A stretch of 46,885 bases of DNA from Silene noctiflora (lineage: Eukaryota > Streptophyta > Magnoliopsida > Caryophyllales > Caryophyllaceae). The notes below the pieces were generated by a model. That model did no database searches and was not told the DNA's origin. It saw only the letters and a list, made by a program, of their open reading frames with translations. Numbering within the stretch: the first letter of the stretch is position 1; every line of letters begins with the position of its first letter. Where the stretch lies: contig VHZZ01003119.1 of assembly GCA_009801015.1 (NCBI GenBank), positions 67,243-114,127 of the forward strand, in the 5' to 3' direction. Made by a program: the position numbers and the translations under genes. This document shows, one piece after another, positions 23,476 to 35,320 of this stretch.

Positions 23476-24098
23476 ATTAAGAATCTGTAATATAAGTGAA
23501 AATTCCGTGATTCCATCGTATTTAGTGTCCAATTTCTTGTGTCCAATCTCACGCCCTCTCCTTTAGATACATCAAGATTCAAGAACATAAATATAAATAC
23601 CAAGGAATTGTGTTAAGTTGTCGATGTGTCATAAGCGGAGGTGTGTAGTGTAAGACATGAGATGAGACACAACAATTGGATGAACAATCGCGATTCATTT
23701 TGGTGTCATATCTCATATCCGGCACTTTCTCATTTAGACATGGAAGCAAATAACCCCAATCATAATATAAATAGTTTTGTGTAAGCCGTCTTTATACAAG
23801 TACGAGTAATAATCCGTGAAAAGGATTTTCTGGTAACTTGGGACTTAAGCTAGTAGGCTGAGCTTTATCTGGTCAACTTTTTGCTTTAATGGACCATGAT
23901 GTTGGTTGTAAATGGATCATCTGCTTAGATGAAAATAACTAATTATCCCTTTATTTTTATTCATAAATTTACAACCGATGTTAAAATGCGATCAGCGGAT
24001 CAGGACTACCAAAAAAAAAAATGAACACTCCTTAATTCACATGAGTAGATCTGTGTCAAACAATTCCTTCCTTAATTCACTCGAGTAGTATGATAATA

Positions 24099-24180
24099 CT
24101 CACTTTGTCCATTCGGTTGTTTGCCTTCTTTTTCTGAGGGGGCCTTAAACGACTGTAACAAATGATTGTGACGGACGGAG
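24099..24180. mobile_element. short Stowaway-like MITE, 82 bp
   Basis: Terminal words ctcactttgtcc and ggacggag form an imperfect inverted repeat flanked by TA at 24097-24098 and 24181-24182. The interior (ggttgtttgcc against aacaaatgattg) continues the pairing loosely. Confidence 0.5.
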
Positions 24181-24752
24181 TAGTTGGTACGAAATACTCT
24201 GGTGTCTTAACTCGATTCATGTCCTTCGAGGTGTTACTGCATTGACAATATCGTATCAGAGTTTACTTTCCCTTTTTCTGTTCTCTGTTATATTTTCGAC
24301 AAGGAAAGAAATCTAGATTAATCGGTAACAAAAGGAACAACCTATCTTATCTTGTTAAGTGTATGAAACAATTAGAATCATGAACTATCGGTCTATCAGC
24401 TACCTCAAAAGAGTAGACTTGGGTAAACCATAACAAAGATTCAAACAACAAGAAAATCGAAATCTTGTCGACTTGCTTAGTCTTTTTTCAAATGGTGTTG
24501 ACAGTCGGCCTGCGTGCTCTGCATTCAAAACATTAATACATCAATTCACAGTTATATGTTAATATCACAGTTTTGGATGGTACCATCCGGTTGAATACAG
24601 ATTCATGCCGGTGGACCACCATGTAGGGGAACTTTCAGGCTGCTGGATTCCCATGAAATCGGACACAAGACAGGTCGTTAAGCTAAAATCAATCTCGTAT
24701 CAGCTGACATAGTTGATCAGCTGTTCAATAATATAGGTAACACGCTATTGGA

Positions 24753-24872
24753 CTACATTTGACCTTTGTAAATCTGCTTTTTACGCTTTTCCCACTCGAT
24801 CCTCCTGACGTGGTAGTAGTCTGTCCAGTATGACTCAGTAGCTTCCAGCAATTCCGATGACATGCATTTCAT
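24753..24872 (-). CDS. candidate small ORF, 39 aa, basic/aromatic C-terminus
   Basis: On the minus strand an ATG frame encodes a 39-aa peptide containing LLEATESYWTDYY, then HVRRIEWEKRKKQIYKGQM, then TAG. The composition (Glu/Lys/Arg and aromatics, no low-complexity runs) looks protein-like, unlike the AT-rich chance frames around it. It overlaps a second ORF at 24835-24918 in another frame. It may be the last exon of an unrecognised gene, an upstream-ORF-type peptide or a pseudogene piece. I do not recognise it. Confidence 0.35.
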   Translation of the reverse strand: MKCMSSELLEATESYWTDYYHVRRIEWEKRKKQIYKGQM

Positions 24873-24918
24873 CAGGGCTTAAACCAGGCAACTTTCGGGG
24901 TACTGAAGAAGCCGACAT
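24835..24918 (-). CDS. candidate small ORF, 27 aa, overlapping
   Basis: An ATG frame encodes MSASSVPRKLPGLSPDEMHV and seven more residues, then TGA. It is preceded by 'gaaatcaggcag', which could be a splice acceptor. Its end overlaps the start of the 39-aa frame at 24753-24872. If the two frames belong to one old coding sequence, that sequence is shifted here; if not, they may be two short translated ORFs in a leader. Confidence 0.3.
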   Translation of the reverse strand: MSASSVPRKLPGLSPDEMHVIGIAGSY

Positions 24919-25721
24919 CTGCCTGATTTCTCCCCAGTTAACCACTACACTTGCTGGGTGAAACTATTTTCCTGTAACACTGTAAATTCCTGTCTGAAAC
25001 TGAACTGTTTCTACTGTCACCACTTCTCAGAGTAGTGCGGTGTTCTAACTAAGAAATATAATAGTTGGGCCTCAACCATTCATCTATCACTAACCGCACC
25101 AGCCTGACCAAAAAGGCGCCTATAGACTGCTACTTCCTTAACATGAAAGCTGTAAAAATGGATTACATTCAGCTTCTCCCTAGCTTGACTCTCTGATACA
25201 CAGGTCTCGCCCTCGACGCACAGTCCTTCTACTTAGTAAGATTCTCCACTGGGTTCAACTTATAATCGACATTGTTGATCAGTCACATGGAGAACTCGAG
25301 TGAATAGACAGCGAAAATAGCAATTAAAATGACTGTTCTTCAGGATTTACCAGTTTCTCATCCTTAGTTGTACTTTCCAGTTGATCACCTTATTCATAAT
25401 CACCATGTATTGATCAATTTCTGTCGAATAAGGCGATAATACTTAACGCGCGTGCATGGTTAAGAGAACAAACTTGAACAACTTGAATCTAATGGATAAC
25501 TAATCTATCTTCGGATCATCTACGAGGAGACTGAGAGGGGTTGTAACTGCTGAAACGAGTGGAAAAACAACCCATATTTCCTTGGACAGTGAATAATTTT
25601 CACAGAAATCTTTACACGCTCTAACTGGCAGACCTCACCAAACCTAAAAGAGCGTACGTCCGTCCGAGGTTTGCGTAATGGAGACGGAAAGAGCCCAATA
25701 ATGTTAATCAATAAGCCTTTG

Positions 25722-25850
25722 CTTGTGACCTTCACGAGCTTGTGACGTCTCACAAAACCTCTCCCACTTGCTCCCCACTTACTCTCCCACTTGCACCTTG
25801 TGAGAGGTAACAAGCTTGTGATGAAAGTGTCCGTCACAACATAATCCGTA
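25722..25850. repeat. copy of a CTTGTGACGG MITE-like family
   Basis: Words gcttgtgacc, agcttgtgacgtctcaca, cccacttgc and caagcttgtgatg resemble the segments at 28850-29030 and 32784-32935. The shared layout is a 'agcttgtgacgga'-type end, a 'ctcacaaaa' word, a 'cacttg'-rich middle and a 'cgtcacaa' end. Confidence 0.4.
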
Positions 25851-26004
25851 ATATCACCCTCAACTTCTTTATCATGATTTAGTATATAATCTTCACCCGG
25901 CCACTTCAGTTGGGCATGAATGAATATTGAAAAATCATTACCGAGTTACTTTTGTGGGAAGGAGTTGCAATCAAATCCTGACTTCAATACCGGATACTTG
26001 CGAG

Positions 26005-26243
26005 TAGATCCGGCGAAATTGACCTGACCCGGTCCCACACCGAAACTAATGACTTGAGCTTGACCCGAACTCTAATTAACCCGACCTAATATAACCCGAC
26101 CAAAGTGTTTATTGTTTTGAACACTAATTATTATCCATAAATAACTTGATAATGACTTACTCGATTCGACTTGAAATTGGCCCAACTCGACCCGAACTCT
26201 ACAAACTCGAAATTAACCCCGACCGTGCCATTTGCCAGGTCTA
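26005..26243. mobile_element. hAT-like MITE, 239 bp, 8-bp target duplication
   Basis: The left end is tagatccggcgaaatt; the right end is aatggc-type, reading ccatttgccaggtcta. They form imperfect inverted repeats (TAGAYCYGGC). Flanks are cttgcgag (25997-26004) and cttgcgat (26244-26251), an 8-bp duplication with one mismatch. Sub-terminal cgacccg and acccgaact words fill the arms. There is no coding capacity. Confidence 0.7.
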
Positions 26244-26289
26244 CTTGCGATTCGTCAAGTAATTACTTCTATAGTTCTATGTATGTTAC

Positions 26290-26775
26290 TAGAGCTGATC
26301 AAGTGCGGGTCGGTCCGTTTGGCCTGTCCCACTTCGCCCGCTATTTAAGCGGGCTTGGACATAAAAATTTATTAAAATTATCGGATAACAGACAACGAAA
26401 ATAGACCTGATAGAATTAATGGAAGGGTATGGACCTTATCCATGGGCCAGCCTGTTAGGCCCGCTGAAAAAAATATTTTCCATTTTTTATTAATATGATA
26501 ACTTCATTAACATAAAAAAATTGTATATAACAATATGCTAACTATTTTCTTGGATAAAATATAAGCAAAATGAAGTTAAACACAAAAAAATTCATAAACC
26601 TATTTTATTCTTTTTAATAGGTAGTTTTTTTACGATAACAATAGGGCTTTTTGTTATAGCTTGAGCCCACAAGCCCACTGGTAGGCCTGCTATAATGGAC
26701 AAGTGCAACAAATTTAGGTCCGTCGGACAAATCTTTTAAGTTTAGGCCCATTCATAACCGGTCCAAGCCCGTTCT
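26290..26775. mobile_element. hAT-like non-autonomous element, right end uncertain
   Basis: The left end 'tagagctgatcaagtgcggg' and scattered gcccg/cgggc words (tttaagcgggcttgg, taggcccgctg, agcccactggtaggcc, ccggtccaagcccg) are typical of plant hAT-type elements beginning TAGRGNTGNNAA. A matching right terminus and target duplication were not identified. Confidence 0.4.
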
Positions 26776-27064
26776 TAATCGCCTCAACTATCTATCTACC
26801 TCTCAACCATTGAACCACTACAGAATGTACAAAGTAATATTATTGCTCAAATAAGTATTTAAAACCATTATGTCGTGTAAGAAATAATATTCATCAATTA
26901 ACACGTTTAATAATATTTTAGGCATTATAGGAAAAGATCTTTACAAAGAACTCTTCTCCGTTTTTAATTAGAAAAAAAATATACGAGTAGGTATGTAGAG
27001 CGCCAATTATTTTTTTACTATACACGTTTAATAATATTTTAGACATAGTATCGCTCATGCAGCA

Positions 27065-27368
27065 AGGCCCCGTTATTTATGACTTAATTTCAGTTATGCT
27101 CAGCTCATCTTTTCATAAATTATGCTCTAACTGAACTGAACTTAATGGAGCGGAGCTGAACTTAACTTATTGAAACTGAAGTAAAAGTTAATTTCTGAAC
27201 AAATTAGTTGAACTGAACTTGATAGAGCTGAATTGAACTGAAATAAGGTGAAATTAAGTAAAAAATAACACGACCTAACTCTTACTTTAATTCGGTTTAG
27301 TTCATTTCAACTTTATTAAATTAAGTTCAATTCAATTTAACTCCTTTCAGACGAAAAGAACATCGCCA
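27065..27368. repeat. GAACTGAACT-rich MITE-like repeat, copy 1
   Basis: The ends are ggccccgttattt... and ...acgaaaagaacatcgcc. The interior is full of 'actgaactgaact' and 'ttcagttca' words on both strands, so the copy can fold on itself. It is related to 31787-31956 and 44481-44659, with the shared words cttaatttcag and gaaattaagtaaaaaa. Confidence 0.5.
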
Positions 27369-28849
27369 CGGACTCATTGCTCATGTTCAGGATATCACAC
27401 GTCATTTGTACGATTTTGTTATTTAAAAACTACATTTATTACAATTTTTTCTAATAAAAATTGCATAAATGTTGTGAATTGAATGAAGAAAGAAAAACGT
27501 GTAATTATAGTTTTCTATATTTGTTTACTCTTTAGATAATAGGGCCGTTTAAGCTCGACTAATAATAGTATGTCACTATGTTGTACCTTCTGCCATTGGT
27601 AATTAATTTTTTTGGTTATAAATAGCATAGTCCTAACTGTTTATGGATAGTTGGATACATTATTATTATTAACTATAAAAAGTCAAATTCTTGTGTCCTT
27701 TAAAGTAACTATTGTGTTGAATTTTCAACTAAATATAGGCCAATTACAAGAATTTTAACATCTTAATTAAGTGATTAAGGAATTTGATAAGTGTGTTGAC
27801 TTTTTAGTACTATCCAAATTATCATAAATCGTCTCCATTATTTTATAAAATAAGTCGTTTTATAACGGTATACGTATTCATTTTATTATTTTTCTTACAA
27901 TTTTTAGCTTAGAATTATAAAATACTCTGTAATAACTTGGTGAAAAACTGTCTCTCGGAAGAACTACTCAAAATACGTTAATTAGAAAAAGTAAGTAATA
28001 TAGTCGCCTTATCTTTCCGCTAGAAGCCTCTCATTTTTCAAAAGAGATTAAGAGGTTCATTTTTTTTTTCTTATAATGGATCATGCCCCACATTTTTCCA
28101 TTTCAATTTTCTATTCTCATATTAGAATATGAAAAATTAAGAATATGTCAATTTTAATTCTATAAGTAATACATTATTATAAACTAAAAGATTTATAAAT
28201 ATCGCGCATGAATGCACGGGATCCATACTAGTTCTTGTTTAAGGTGGAATTATCCGTCTTAAACCTTAAAACGGTTGAAATACATACCAAATGACATGAC
28301 AAATTGCCTAGGAAATGACAAAACTTTTGTTCCTATTATCACCACGGGCTAGTATTTAGATCCGTTAATAGAACAGATCGTTCACCTTAAGTAAGACCTA
28401 TTCATCTTCTTCAGTAAGTGGATTATACATCTGATGTACTACCACCAATTTTATATCTTCTAAGCATTTTAATAAAGTTTTTGAGTTTTGCTTTAAAAAT
28501 TATGAGTTTTACTATAAAAATTTTGAGTTTATTCACTCAAATATTAAGATAAAAAAATTATAATAAAACTCAAAAATATTACATACAAACTTAATTAAAT
28601 TTGAGTTTTGATGGAAAAAAAATTAAAATCTAACTTATAAACTTTAATAAGCTCAGAAAAAATATACATATGTTCAAAAATAAATAAAGTTTAAGATAAT
28701 AAGCTCAGAAAAAATACACACATGCTCAAAAACAAGTAAAATATGAGGTAATAGATCGGATGTATGTTTTTTTCTCCATCTTCATATTCTTAACCTAGGG
28801 CTATCTTTATTCACAAACCAAAAAAAGAGACTTAGGATGAACAAAGCGT

Positions 28850-29030
28850 CTCCCTTGTGACGGGTCGGATCCTTATGACGGATAATGCCACTCACAAAAC
28901 GAATAGGGGGGACAAGGTGGGGGCACCCCCATGTGCTTTCCTCTCTTCTCTTATGGGCATTTTGTGAGACAAAAAGGTATCCGCCACAAGCTTGTGACGG
29001 ATACCTTCCGTCACAAATGAGAATTTGCCT
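28850..29030. repeat. CTTGTGACGG MITE-like repeat with multiple gacgga words
   Basis: The left part has tgtgacgggtcgga and atgacggataatgcc. The right part has caagcttgtgacggatacc and ccgtcacaaatgagaatttg. Left and right are partly inverted. The same right-end phrase recurs at 36504-36538. Confidence 0.45.
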
Positions 29031-30876
29031 AGGATGAAAGTAATATTTGGGACTTGCATTCCCACTCATATTTCACTATTCATTAATTTCAAGTCGAGTC
29101 TTAAATCAATTAAAATCCTTTCCATTTCCTCTCACAAACTCATTTAATAATTTTTTTTCCATTTACACTATGTTAACCATTCATTTTTATGCATAAATCT
29201 TAAGTTTGATGCGGGCAAAATGTAATCTTGATCGTTGAAAGTAAATGGCCTTTTTATTTCTTTTTAGAAAATGGAGAGGATCTTGACTCGTCTTGAATTA
29301 CCATGAGTCAACTTATGACTTTGTAATAGTAAATGAATTTTATCCCAAGTCTTATAATTAAGGCCCAGGTTATGCCTTACAATAGTCTAAGACTGAATGA
29401 AAATTTTGCCACAAATACTTGTTTGAAACGAACATATATATATTTTAAATTTAAAACGGGTCAAATAATATACGGTAGATTAGACAAAGGCGGATGCCCA
29501 AGGACTAAAAAAAAGGTTTGTCCTATACTCCTATATAAATATAAAGGGATATTCTACGGTGTATCCCTGATCTATTTTTTCAAATTTTAACATATACCCT
29601 CGGTTTTTATGTAAGGGCACTAACAATATGAGGTTTGTCAAGGGTTTGTAAGATGACATGTCCTCTATTTTTGAGATTTGTCTACAAACCTCCTATAAGC
29701 CCTATTGCTAGAGATACGTGTTGAGGTTTATAGTTAAGAAGGGCTACAATGTAGTATACCGGTTTGTGGAGAGGGGTAAGAAAGAGAGTGTGTACCTTGT
29801 ATAAACATTAAAGAAGCTTGCTTATTGTTGGTAAAAGGTTTGTGTTTTTGATGATCTGACATTTGACAAACATCAAAATGGGTTTATCTATTGTGGATGC
29901 CCTAATGGCTACATATTGTCACAAAAAATTGTATATTGATGAGAAAATAAGGATTTTATTGATGGCCTAACAAAAGTCTGTCCTATATAAATAAAAATAT
30001 ATTTAACTCGTTTTCATCTTGAGACGGATATTAAAAGTCGGCAAATCAAAGGATCCATAGATCCGACCAATTACCATCCCAGATAAGGCGGAAGTGACAA
30101 GTATACAGGTCGCCCAATGTGGAGCTGTGAAGCAGTTTACCGAAGATTCGTCTCAAACAACAGCTGCAAATATTGAATGTGGACAAACAATCAAGTCTAC
30201 ATCAGTGTCACACCACAGTAGTCTTTGTACCAAAAATTTACCAATTTAGCCAAAACAAGCTGTCAAATTTTACTTCCTATTTCTGCCCCCCTGGCTAGTC
30301 CCCCACTCGTTCTTCTGTCTTTTGGGAAGATTGTTATCCTTATATCTAAAGTCCAAAGGTAATTCTCAACAAATTTTCCTAGATCGAATTCCCCATCATT
30401 CACAACCTATAAAATGTGGTAATTTTCGGGTCAGTATTCCGAATATTATTGCGTGTTTATAATAATTCATTTTGGATTAAAATAGGTAATTAATGTAATT
30501 GTAAATTAGTTATTTTCAAACATATCACATATGGTTGGGGGTTAGATTAACCGGCTTTTATTACTTGTATATTGGACCATGTCTATTGTAATATTTTTAT
30601 TATATTAATTTAATACTCTCATTAAAATTCTATTTCTATTTTGAAATATGGGTAGAATGGTAGAAAAGTTTGGATGAAAGAGAATATAAATTAATTTGTG
30701 TAATTTCAAATAACATATTTCAAAATCATTTCATGTGAATAGGTTTCTAGTTATTTTGTTCGAATTTTTGGTCAAGTGTAAGTTTTATATATAAGAGTAA
30801 TAAATTATAAGAGCGCTACTACTATATACAGAGTACATTAAACATGGATAATTTCAGTGCTACCAATAAAGAATTA

Positions 30877-31218
30877 GCTGGGGGGTATTTGGTAAACGGC
30901 ATATTGGTCGATTTTTAGCATATTTAAGGGTTTTAGTATATTTGACCAATGAATATGCTAATTGGGGTCAATATACTATTTTACAATATGTTGCTTATCT
31001 CAACATATTGGTTAAGATATTCTAAAATAGGATATTTTACTCCATTTTACAAAAAAAAACTTACAATCTACTAATCATAATCTGTCAGTTACCAAACACC
31101 CAAACTAATTATGCTAATTATAATATCTTAATTAAACCCGCTGATAAAATCTGTCATTTATAATCTGCTTTTTCAATCTACTTATTTAAAATTAATCCGC
31201 CGTTTACCAAACAGGGCC
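30877..31218. mobile_element. Harbinger/Tourist-like MITE, 342 bp, TTA target duplication
   Basis: The left end contains ggtatttggtaaacgg; the right end is ccgtttaccaaacagggcc. They are inverted over about 15 bases and flanked by TTA at 30874-30876 and 31219-31221. A three-base TWA duplication is the PIF/Harbinger rule. The interior carries several 'aatctgtca' and 'aatctgc' words. A relic of related sequence is at 44270-44393. Confidence 0.68.
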
Positions 31219-31786
31219 TTAATATTCTTACCTTTTTATAACTCCTCCATTTCATAACATTCACTCTCACTTTTTTTTTACTCCATTAATAACATTCTTG
31301 TCACGTTTTTTTTCCTTTTCAAACATTTGTTAATTAGTCTGTATACTTTATGGTTATTTTTTTGTCTGTTAGTACCAAATGATATTGATGTGTTGGTGTA
31401 AGAATAAGACGACCATTCACATTTCACACCAATAATAACATTGATAATTTGGATGTTATGAATATAAAATTATTATTCACTCTTTTATCATTTTTCTACC
31501 TCAATAATTAGAGGCGTCTCAGAGTAAATGGAGATCCGTGCATCACAAAAAAATAAGGCCCCAAATATATACGTAGGTTTGTATTGAATTGTATTAGTAA
31601 AGTTTATAAATTCGGTGGTCAAAATTGGAAGCTCAATTCCGCTGCTCGTGGTCGTCCGGGGTATTAAACGCCCCTGTCAACAACACATTAACACTCACTC
31701 TCAATTTGTTTACTCCATTGGTACGGCACTAGTTTTTCACTATTTATTGTGCACCTCTATATATTATCCAATACATTACCAAATTT

Positions 31787-31956
31787 AGGCTAACTTCTTT
31801 TTGGCGTAATTTCAGTTTAGCACAATTTTATTTTGTTTAGTTCAGCTCATATTTTCACAAATTAACTCATATTTCAGGTCCATTCAATTTAGTTTAAATT
31901 CATCACTATTTAGTTCAATTTAGTTCAGCTCCTATAAATTAAAAAGAACAGGACCT
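31787..31956. repeat. GAACTGAACT-rich MITE-like repeat, copy 2
   Basis: The ends aggctaacttctttttgg and aaaaagaacaggacct are roughly inverted. The interior has 'tagttcagctc' and 'tttagttcaatttag' words shared with copies at 27065 and 44481. Confidence 0.5.
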
Positions 31957-32534
31957 AATTATTTGTCATACAGTAATAAAACATAAATCATAATGTTGCA
32001 ATAATACAATATTGTGATTTTTTTTCATATATTTTGATGAATTTTTGTCTTCTTATGATCAGTGTTATTGATGAACCTGGTCTAGTAGGGCTTATCTCAA
32101 GGATTAGACGATGTTAGTTTTACCTAGCCTAATTTCGAATTAGTTTTGTGACGTTTAATTTGCCCGATTCACTCTTAGCTTTTATCTCCATTTTCTATCT
32201 CATCATCAATCACTTTATCACTTGGTTTCCCTTAAAATGGCCATTTCCGTCTTAAATATAGAACATGTCAAATGCTATCCCATATTGCTATATGCCTACA
32301 TTGGACAAGAGTTTACCATACCTAGGCATTCTCATTTTTGTCTCATTTATCTATTTGACCCGTTTTATTATTTATGATATAAAAAATTTCCGTTGCTCTC
32401 TCTATATATATCCAATTAATCTTCCTTAAGACTTGAGGATAAATCTTATTTATCCCATATGTGCATATAGGATAGATCTTACTCATCCCACATATAGATG
32501 GATATACCTATCTTAAAAGAGAATTTACCATATA

Positions 32535-32734
32535 CTCTCTCCGTTCCGGTTAATTGTTGTCCTTTGATTTGACACAAAGATCAAGGAAAGAGAGGAGACT
32601 AATTATAAGATGACATATGTGAACCAAATTGAGTGTGAAAGATCAAATTACTCATCAAATACAATCCTAAAATAGAAAGAATAATAATTAACTGAGACAC
32701 TTCAAAGGACAACAAATGACCGAGACCGATGGAG
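32535..32734. mobile_element. Stowaway-like MITE, 200 bp
   Basis: Ends are ctctctccgttccggttaa... and ...aatgaccgagaccgatggag, flanked by TA (32533-32534, 32735-32736). The sub-terminal 'ttgttgtccttt' and 'aaaggacaacaa' are inverted. The same family occurs at 38483-38690. Confidence 0.78.
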
Positions 32735-32783
32735 TATTTCATACTAAACCTCACACTATCCTCATATACAAAGCGTCTTGCTA

Positions 32784-32935
32784 GCTTGTGACGGACAGTG
32801 ACCCTCACACAATAAGGCAAGTGGAAGGATAAATGGGGAGAAATGGAGCATCCCATGAATAGTGTCAGTTACATATTATGAGAGGGACACAATCCGTCTT
32901 CAACTTATGACGGATAGTGCCTCATATATTTGCCA
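32784..32935. repeat. CTTGTGACGG MITE-like repeat
   Basis: The left part agcttgtgacggacagtg with ctcacac, and the right part atccgtcttcaacttatgacgg, flank a 'ggcaagtggaagga' middle. It is related to 25722-25850 and 28850-29030. It ends about 0.5 kb upstream of the LSH start codon. Confidence 0.45.
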
Positions 32936-33334
32936 GGCCAATGACAGACAAGTTGACTGTATTTGAGGGTAAAAATTAAACTTGAAAATGCACTAGATTT
33001 AGATAAAGATATTATCCAAATTTTTTACTCCGTACTACTGTAATAAAAATCAAGAAACTGTGCATTGTTTGTGTTCCTCTATTATTATCTCTGATATTAT
33101 GAATTGAAGCTCCAGTTGTTGGCTTACCTTTTCACTTGAAAACGACATCATTGCATTAAATGATGCTTTCTTTCTTACCTTAATAAATCCTCACTTATTG
33201 CTTGCTGCCCTAAAACAGTTTTTTTAGACTTTTACTATCTACTGTTCTACTCCTATATCTACCCATAGAAATTAACCAAAATATCCCAAATATGGTATTT
33301 ATTCTCTTCTTAATATTATCTTTTTATAATCTTT

Positions 33335-33335
<1 letters not shown>

Positions 33336-33367
<32 letters not shown>

Positions 33368-33390
33368 AATCCATTCATCATCATCATCTG
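33336..33390 (+). repeat. (ATC)n microsatellite in the LSH leader or promoter
   Basis: Two runs of atc/cat triplets (33336-33367 and about 33374-33388), separated by 'aatccatt', lie 55-110 bases upstream of the LSH start codon. Length variation in this run could affect leader length or expression. Confidence 0.85.
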
Positions 33391-33445
33391 TTGTTCTTAA
33401 ATTACTTCTTTGATCTGTCTGAAAAACCCTAGAAGCTACGGATAG

Positions 33446-34099
33446 ATGAATTTCATGGAGAATAGTAGTCTTGGAGGTAGTTCAAATTCAATGTATGGGA
33501 GGATTGGGATGAGCTGTGGTGAATTCGGGTCGGGATCGTTTTCCATAAGTAATAATGGTAGTAGTGGGAGTACTGGTAATACTGTTATGAGTTTGGATTC
33601 AGGAATCATTGAGATCTCTCAGGAGCCACGGGTAGTGGTCCGGCCCGTCCTCCCTAGCCGATATGAGAGCCAGAAGAGGAGGGACTGGAACACGTTTAAC
33701 CAGTACCTGAGGAACCATCGACCTCCACTGCCTATGAATATGTGCAGTGGAGCTCATGTGCTGGAGTTCCTCAGGTACTTGGATCAGTTCGGGAAGACCA
33801 AAGTACACAACCATCCATGTCCGTACTTTGGTATCCCAAACCCTCCTTCCCCATGTCCTTGCCCACTCAGGCAGGCATGGGGAAGTCTTGATGCCCTCGT
33901 AGGCCGACTTAGAGCGGCCTACGAGGAGCATGGTGGACGGCCCGAGACAAACCCTTTAGGAGCTCGGGCAGTCCGCCTTTACTTAAGGGAGGTGAGGGAA
34001 TACCAGGCTAAAGCCAGAGGTGTTAGCTATGAGAAGAAAAGGAAGCGGATGCCTCCAAAACAGAAGCCTATAGTGGGAATGTCTTTGAATAATGAATGA
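33446..34099 (+). CDS. LSH/ALOG-domain nuclear developmental regulator, 217 aa
   Basis: This single-exon gene is intact. The N-terminus is Ser/Gly-rich (1-65). The ALOG domain spans about 71-193: [11 protein letters not shown] (71-81), [28 protein letters not shown], a zinc-ribbon-like insert with His123, Cys125, Cys137 and Cys139, then [21 protein letters not shown] and [20 protein letters not shown] basic nuclear signal KKRKR (197-201) follows. ALOG proteins (LIGHT-DEPENDENT SHORT HYPOCOTYLS, G1/TAWAWA1) are plant transcription-related regulators of meristem and organ boundaries. The domain is thought to derive from the DNA-binding part of a mobile-element recombinase. The size fits LSH3/LSH4-type members, but I do not assign a number. 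The start MNFMENSS is the first ATG after the ATC repeat. Confidence 0.95.
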   Translation: MNFMENSSLGGSSNSMYGRIGMSCGEFGSGSFSISNNGSSGSTGNTVMSLDSGIIEISQEPRVVVRPVLPSRYESQKRRDWNTFNQYLRNHRPPLPMNMCSGAHVLEFLRYLDQFGKTKVHNHPCPYFGIPNPPSPCPCPLRQAWGSLDALVGRLRAAYEEHGGRPETNPLGARAVRLYLREVREYQAKARGVSYEKKRKRMPPKQKPIVGMSLNNE

Positions 34100-35320
34100 A
34101 AGGAAATTAATAAGCTAATCTAAGGTACGTACATCATGGGATTATGTTTCTCTTCATCTTAAGATTATAAGCACGCGTTACCGTCCGATAAAAATGATCG
34201 GCGATTGATGATGGAAAAAAATCTTTTGGGGATTTAGTTAGTTCACCTTAATTAATCTTTATGGTGATCTACATGTATTAGTAGTATTTACGACCCATTA
34301 GAAAAGTAGTTCTAATTAATAATTAAGAATGTATGTGTGTGAAATATGATGATAATAATATCGTTCCGAATATAATGTATCGTGTACTCCGTAGTTGGTA
34401 CTACTTACTCAAATTTCATGTAATAATAATCAGATGTATTTGTTAGACTTTATTTAATTCAAGCAATTAAGTTCTTAATTTGTCTAAATTTGTTGCATAA
34501 TGTTGAAACCAGGACAATAAAATTATTACAGTCCGTCTTGCTTGAATTGTGACGGCTACATATGTGAAAATTTGTGATAAAACTATATGTAGGGTTTAGT
34601 ATGAAGTAATTAAGTTGATCAAATATGACTATACGAGGTATTCTCTCAATTACCAAAAATGTTAAATTAAATACTTATGAACTGGATTTAAAACTTGTGA
34701 GCATTAGATCAAGGTCGAGTTTAAAGGGATGCAGCCGTGCAAGGGATATGTATGCAATTTGATTGCACAAAGCATTACTATTATCAATTTATCATTGGTT
34801 TAAATCCTGTTATGGCAGTCTCAGTTGTGCAGTTTTTTTCCTCATTTGTGTCATCCTAAGTATTGTCCAATTTTGTTAAGGACAATTTTTCTGGGCTTTT
34901 TTACCAACTTTCTCTTCTAGCAGTGATTACATAGATTATATTTGGCAGGCCGTGGTTGCCCAGGGTCTTAGACGCCACTGTTTGGCATAGCTATTGATAA
35001 GTAAGTAGACGAATTTATATTTATTTATTATTATCATTGTGAGTGGAGAAGGTTGTAGAAAAAAGCACGGTAGCAATTCTCATCTATTATCTTGGAAATG
35101 AAGTTTTGCGTAATAAATCATCACTTGCCTATGATGGGCGATTGGTTATCCGATTTAATACGGAGTATTATGTTAGAGATAATGATCGAATTTAACCCTT
35201 ATTTAGGGAGTATTTTTCCATTTTGTTTTTGTCCCAAGACTCCGATCCCAACCATAATTTAACGTGCCATCATGTCAAAATAATACTCATGTTTTTACAT
35301 AAAAAGTTAAATACATATTA

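Larger units (their letters stand above)
24450..25500 (-). other. GC-richer transcribed-looking or pseudogenic patch
   Basis: This stretch is visibly less AT-rich and less repetitive than its surroundings and contains the two small minus-strand ORFs. No long frame crosses it. It could be a non-coding transcript, a leader with small ORFs or a decayed gene. Confidence 0.3.
25851..33300. other. intergenic repeat island between the kinase-like and LSH genes
   Basis: Apart from the elements listed separately, this stretch is AT-rich sequence without a credible gene. It includes (gagttt, ttaaaa) simple-sequence-like runs at 28470-28740 and unassigned sequence at 29100-30850 and 31220-32530. All frames seen are short and lack recognisable motifs. 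Confidence 0.5.

Noticed and set aside
25520-25837. Minus-strand 105-aa frame
   Set aside because: Half of it coincides with a CTTGTGACGG repeat copy, and there is no recognisable domain.
28470-28740. Repeated ttgagttt/aaactca words as a possible CRISPR-like or satellite array
   Set aside because: Spacing and unit are irregular. It looks like AT-rich simple sequence in a plant intergenic region.
33599-33931. Minus-strand open frame of 110 aa
   Set aside because: It is antisense to the ALOG domain of the LSH gene, whose sense frame is clearly real.
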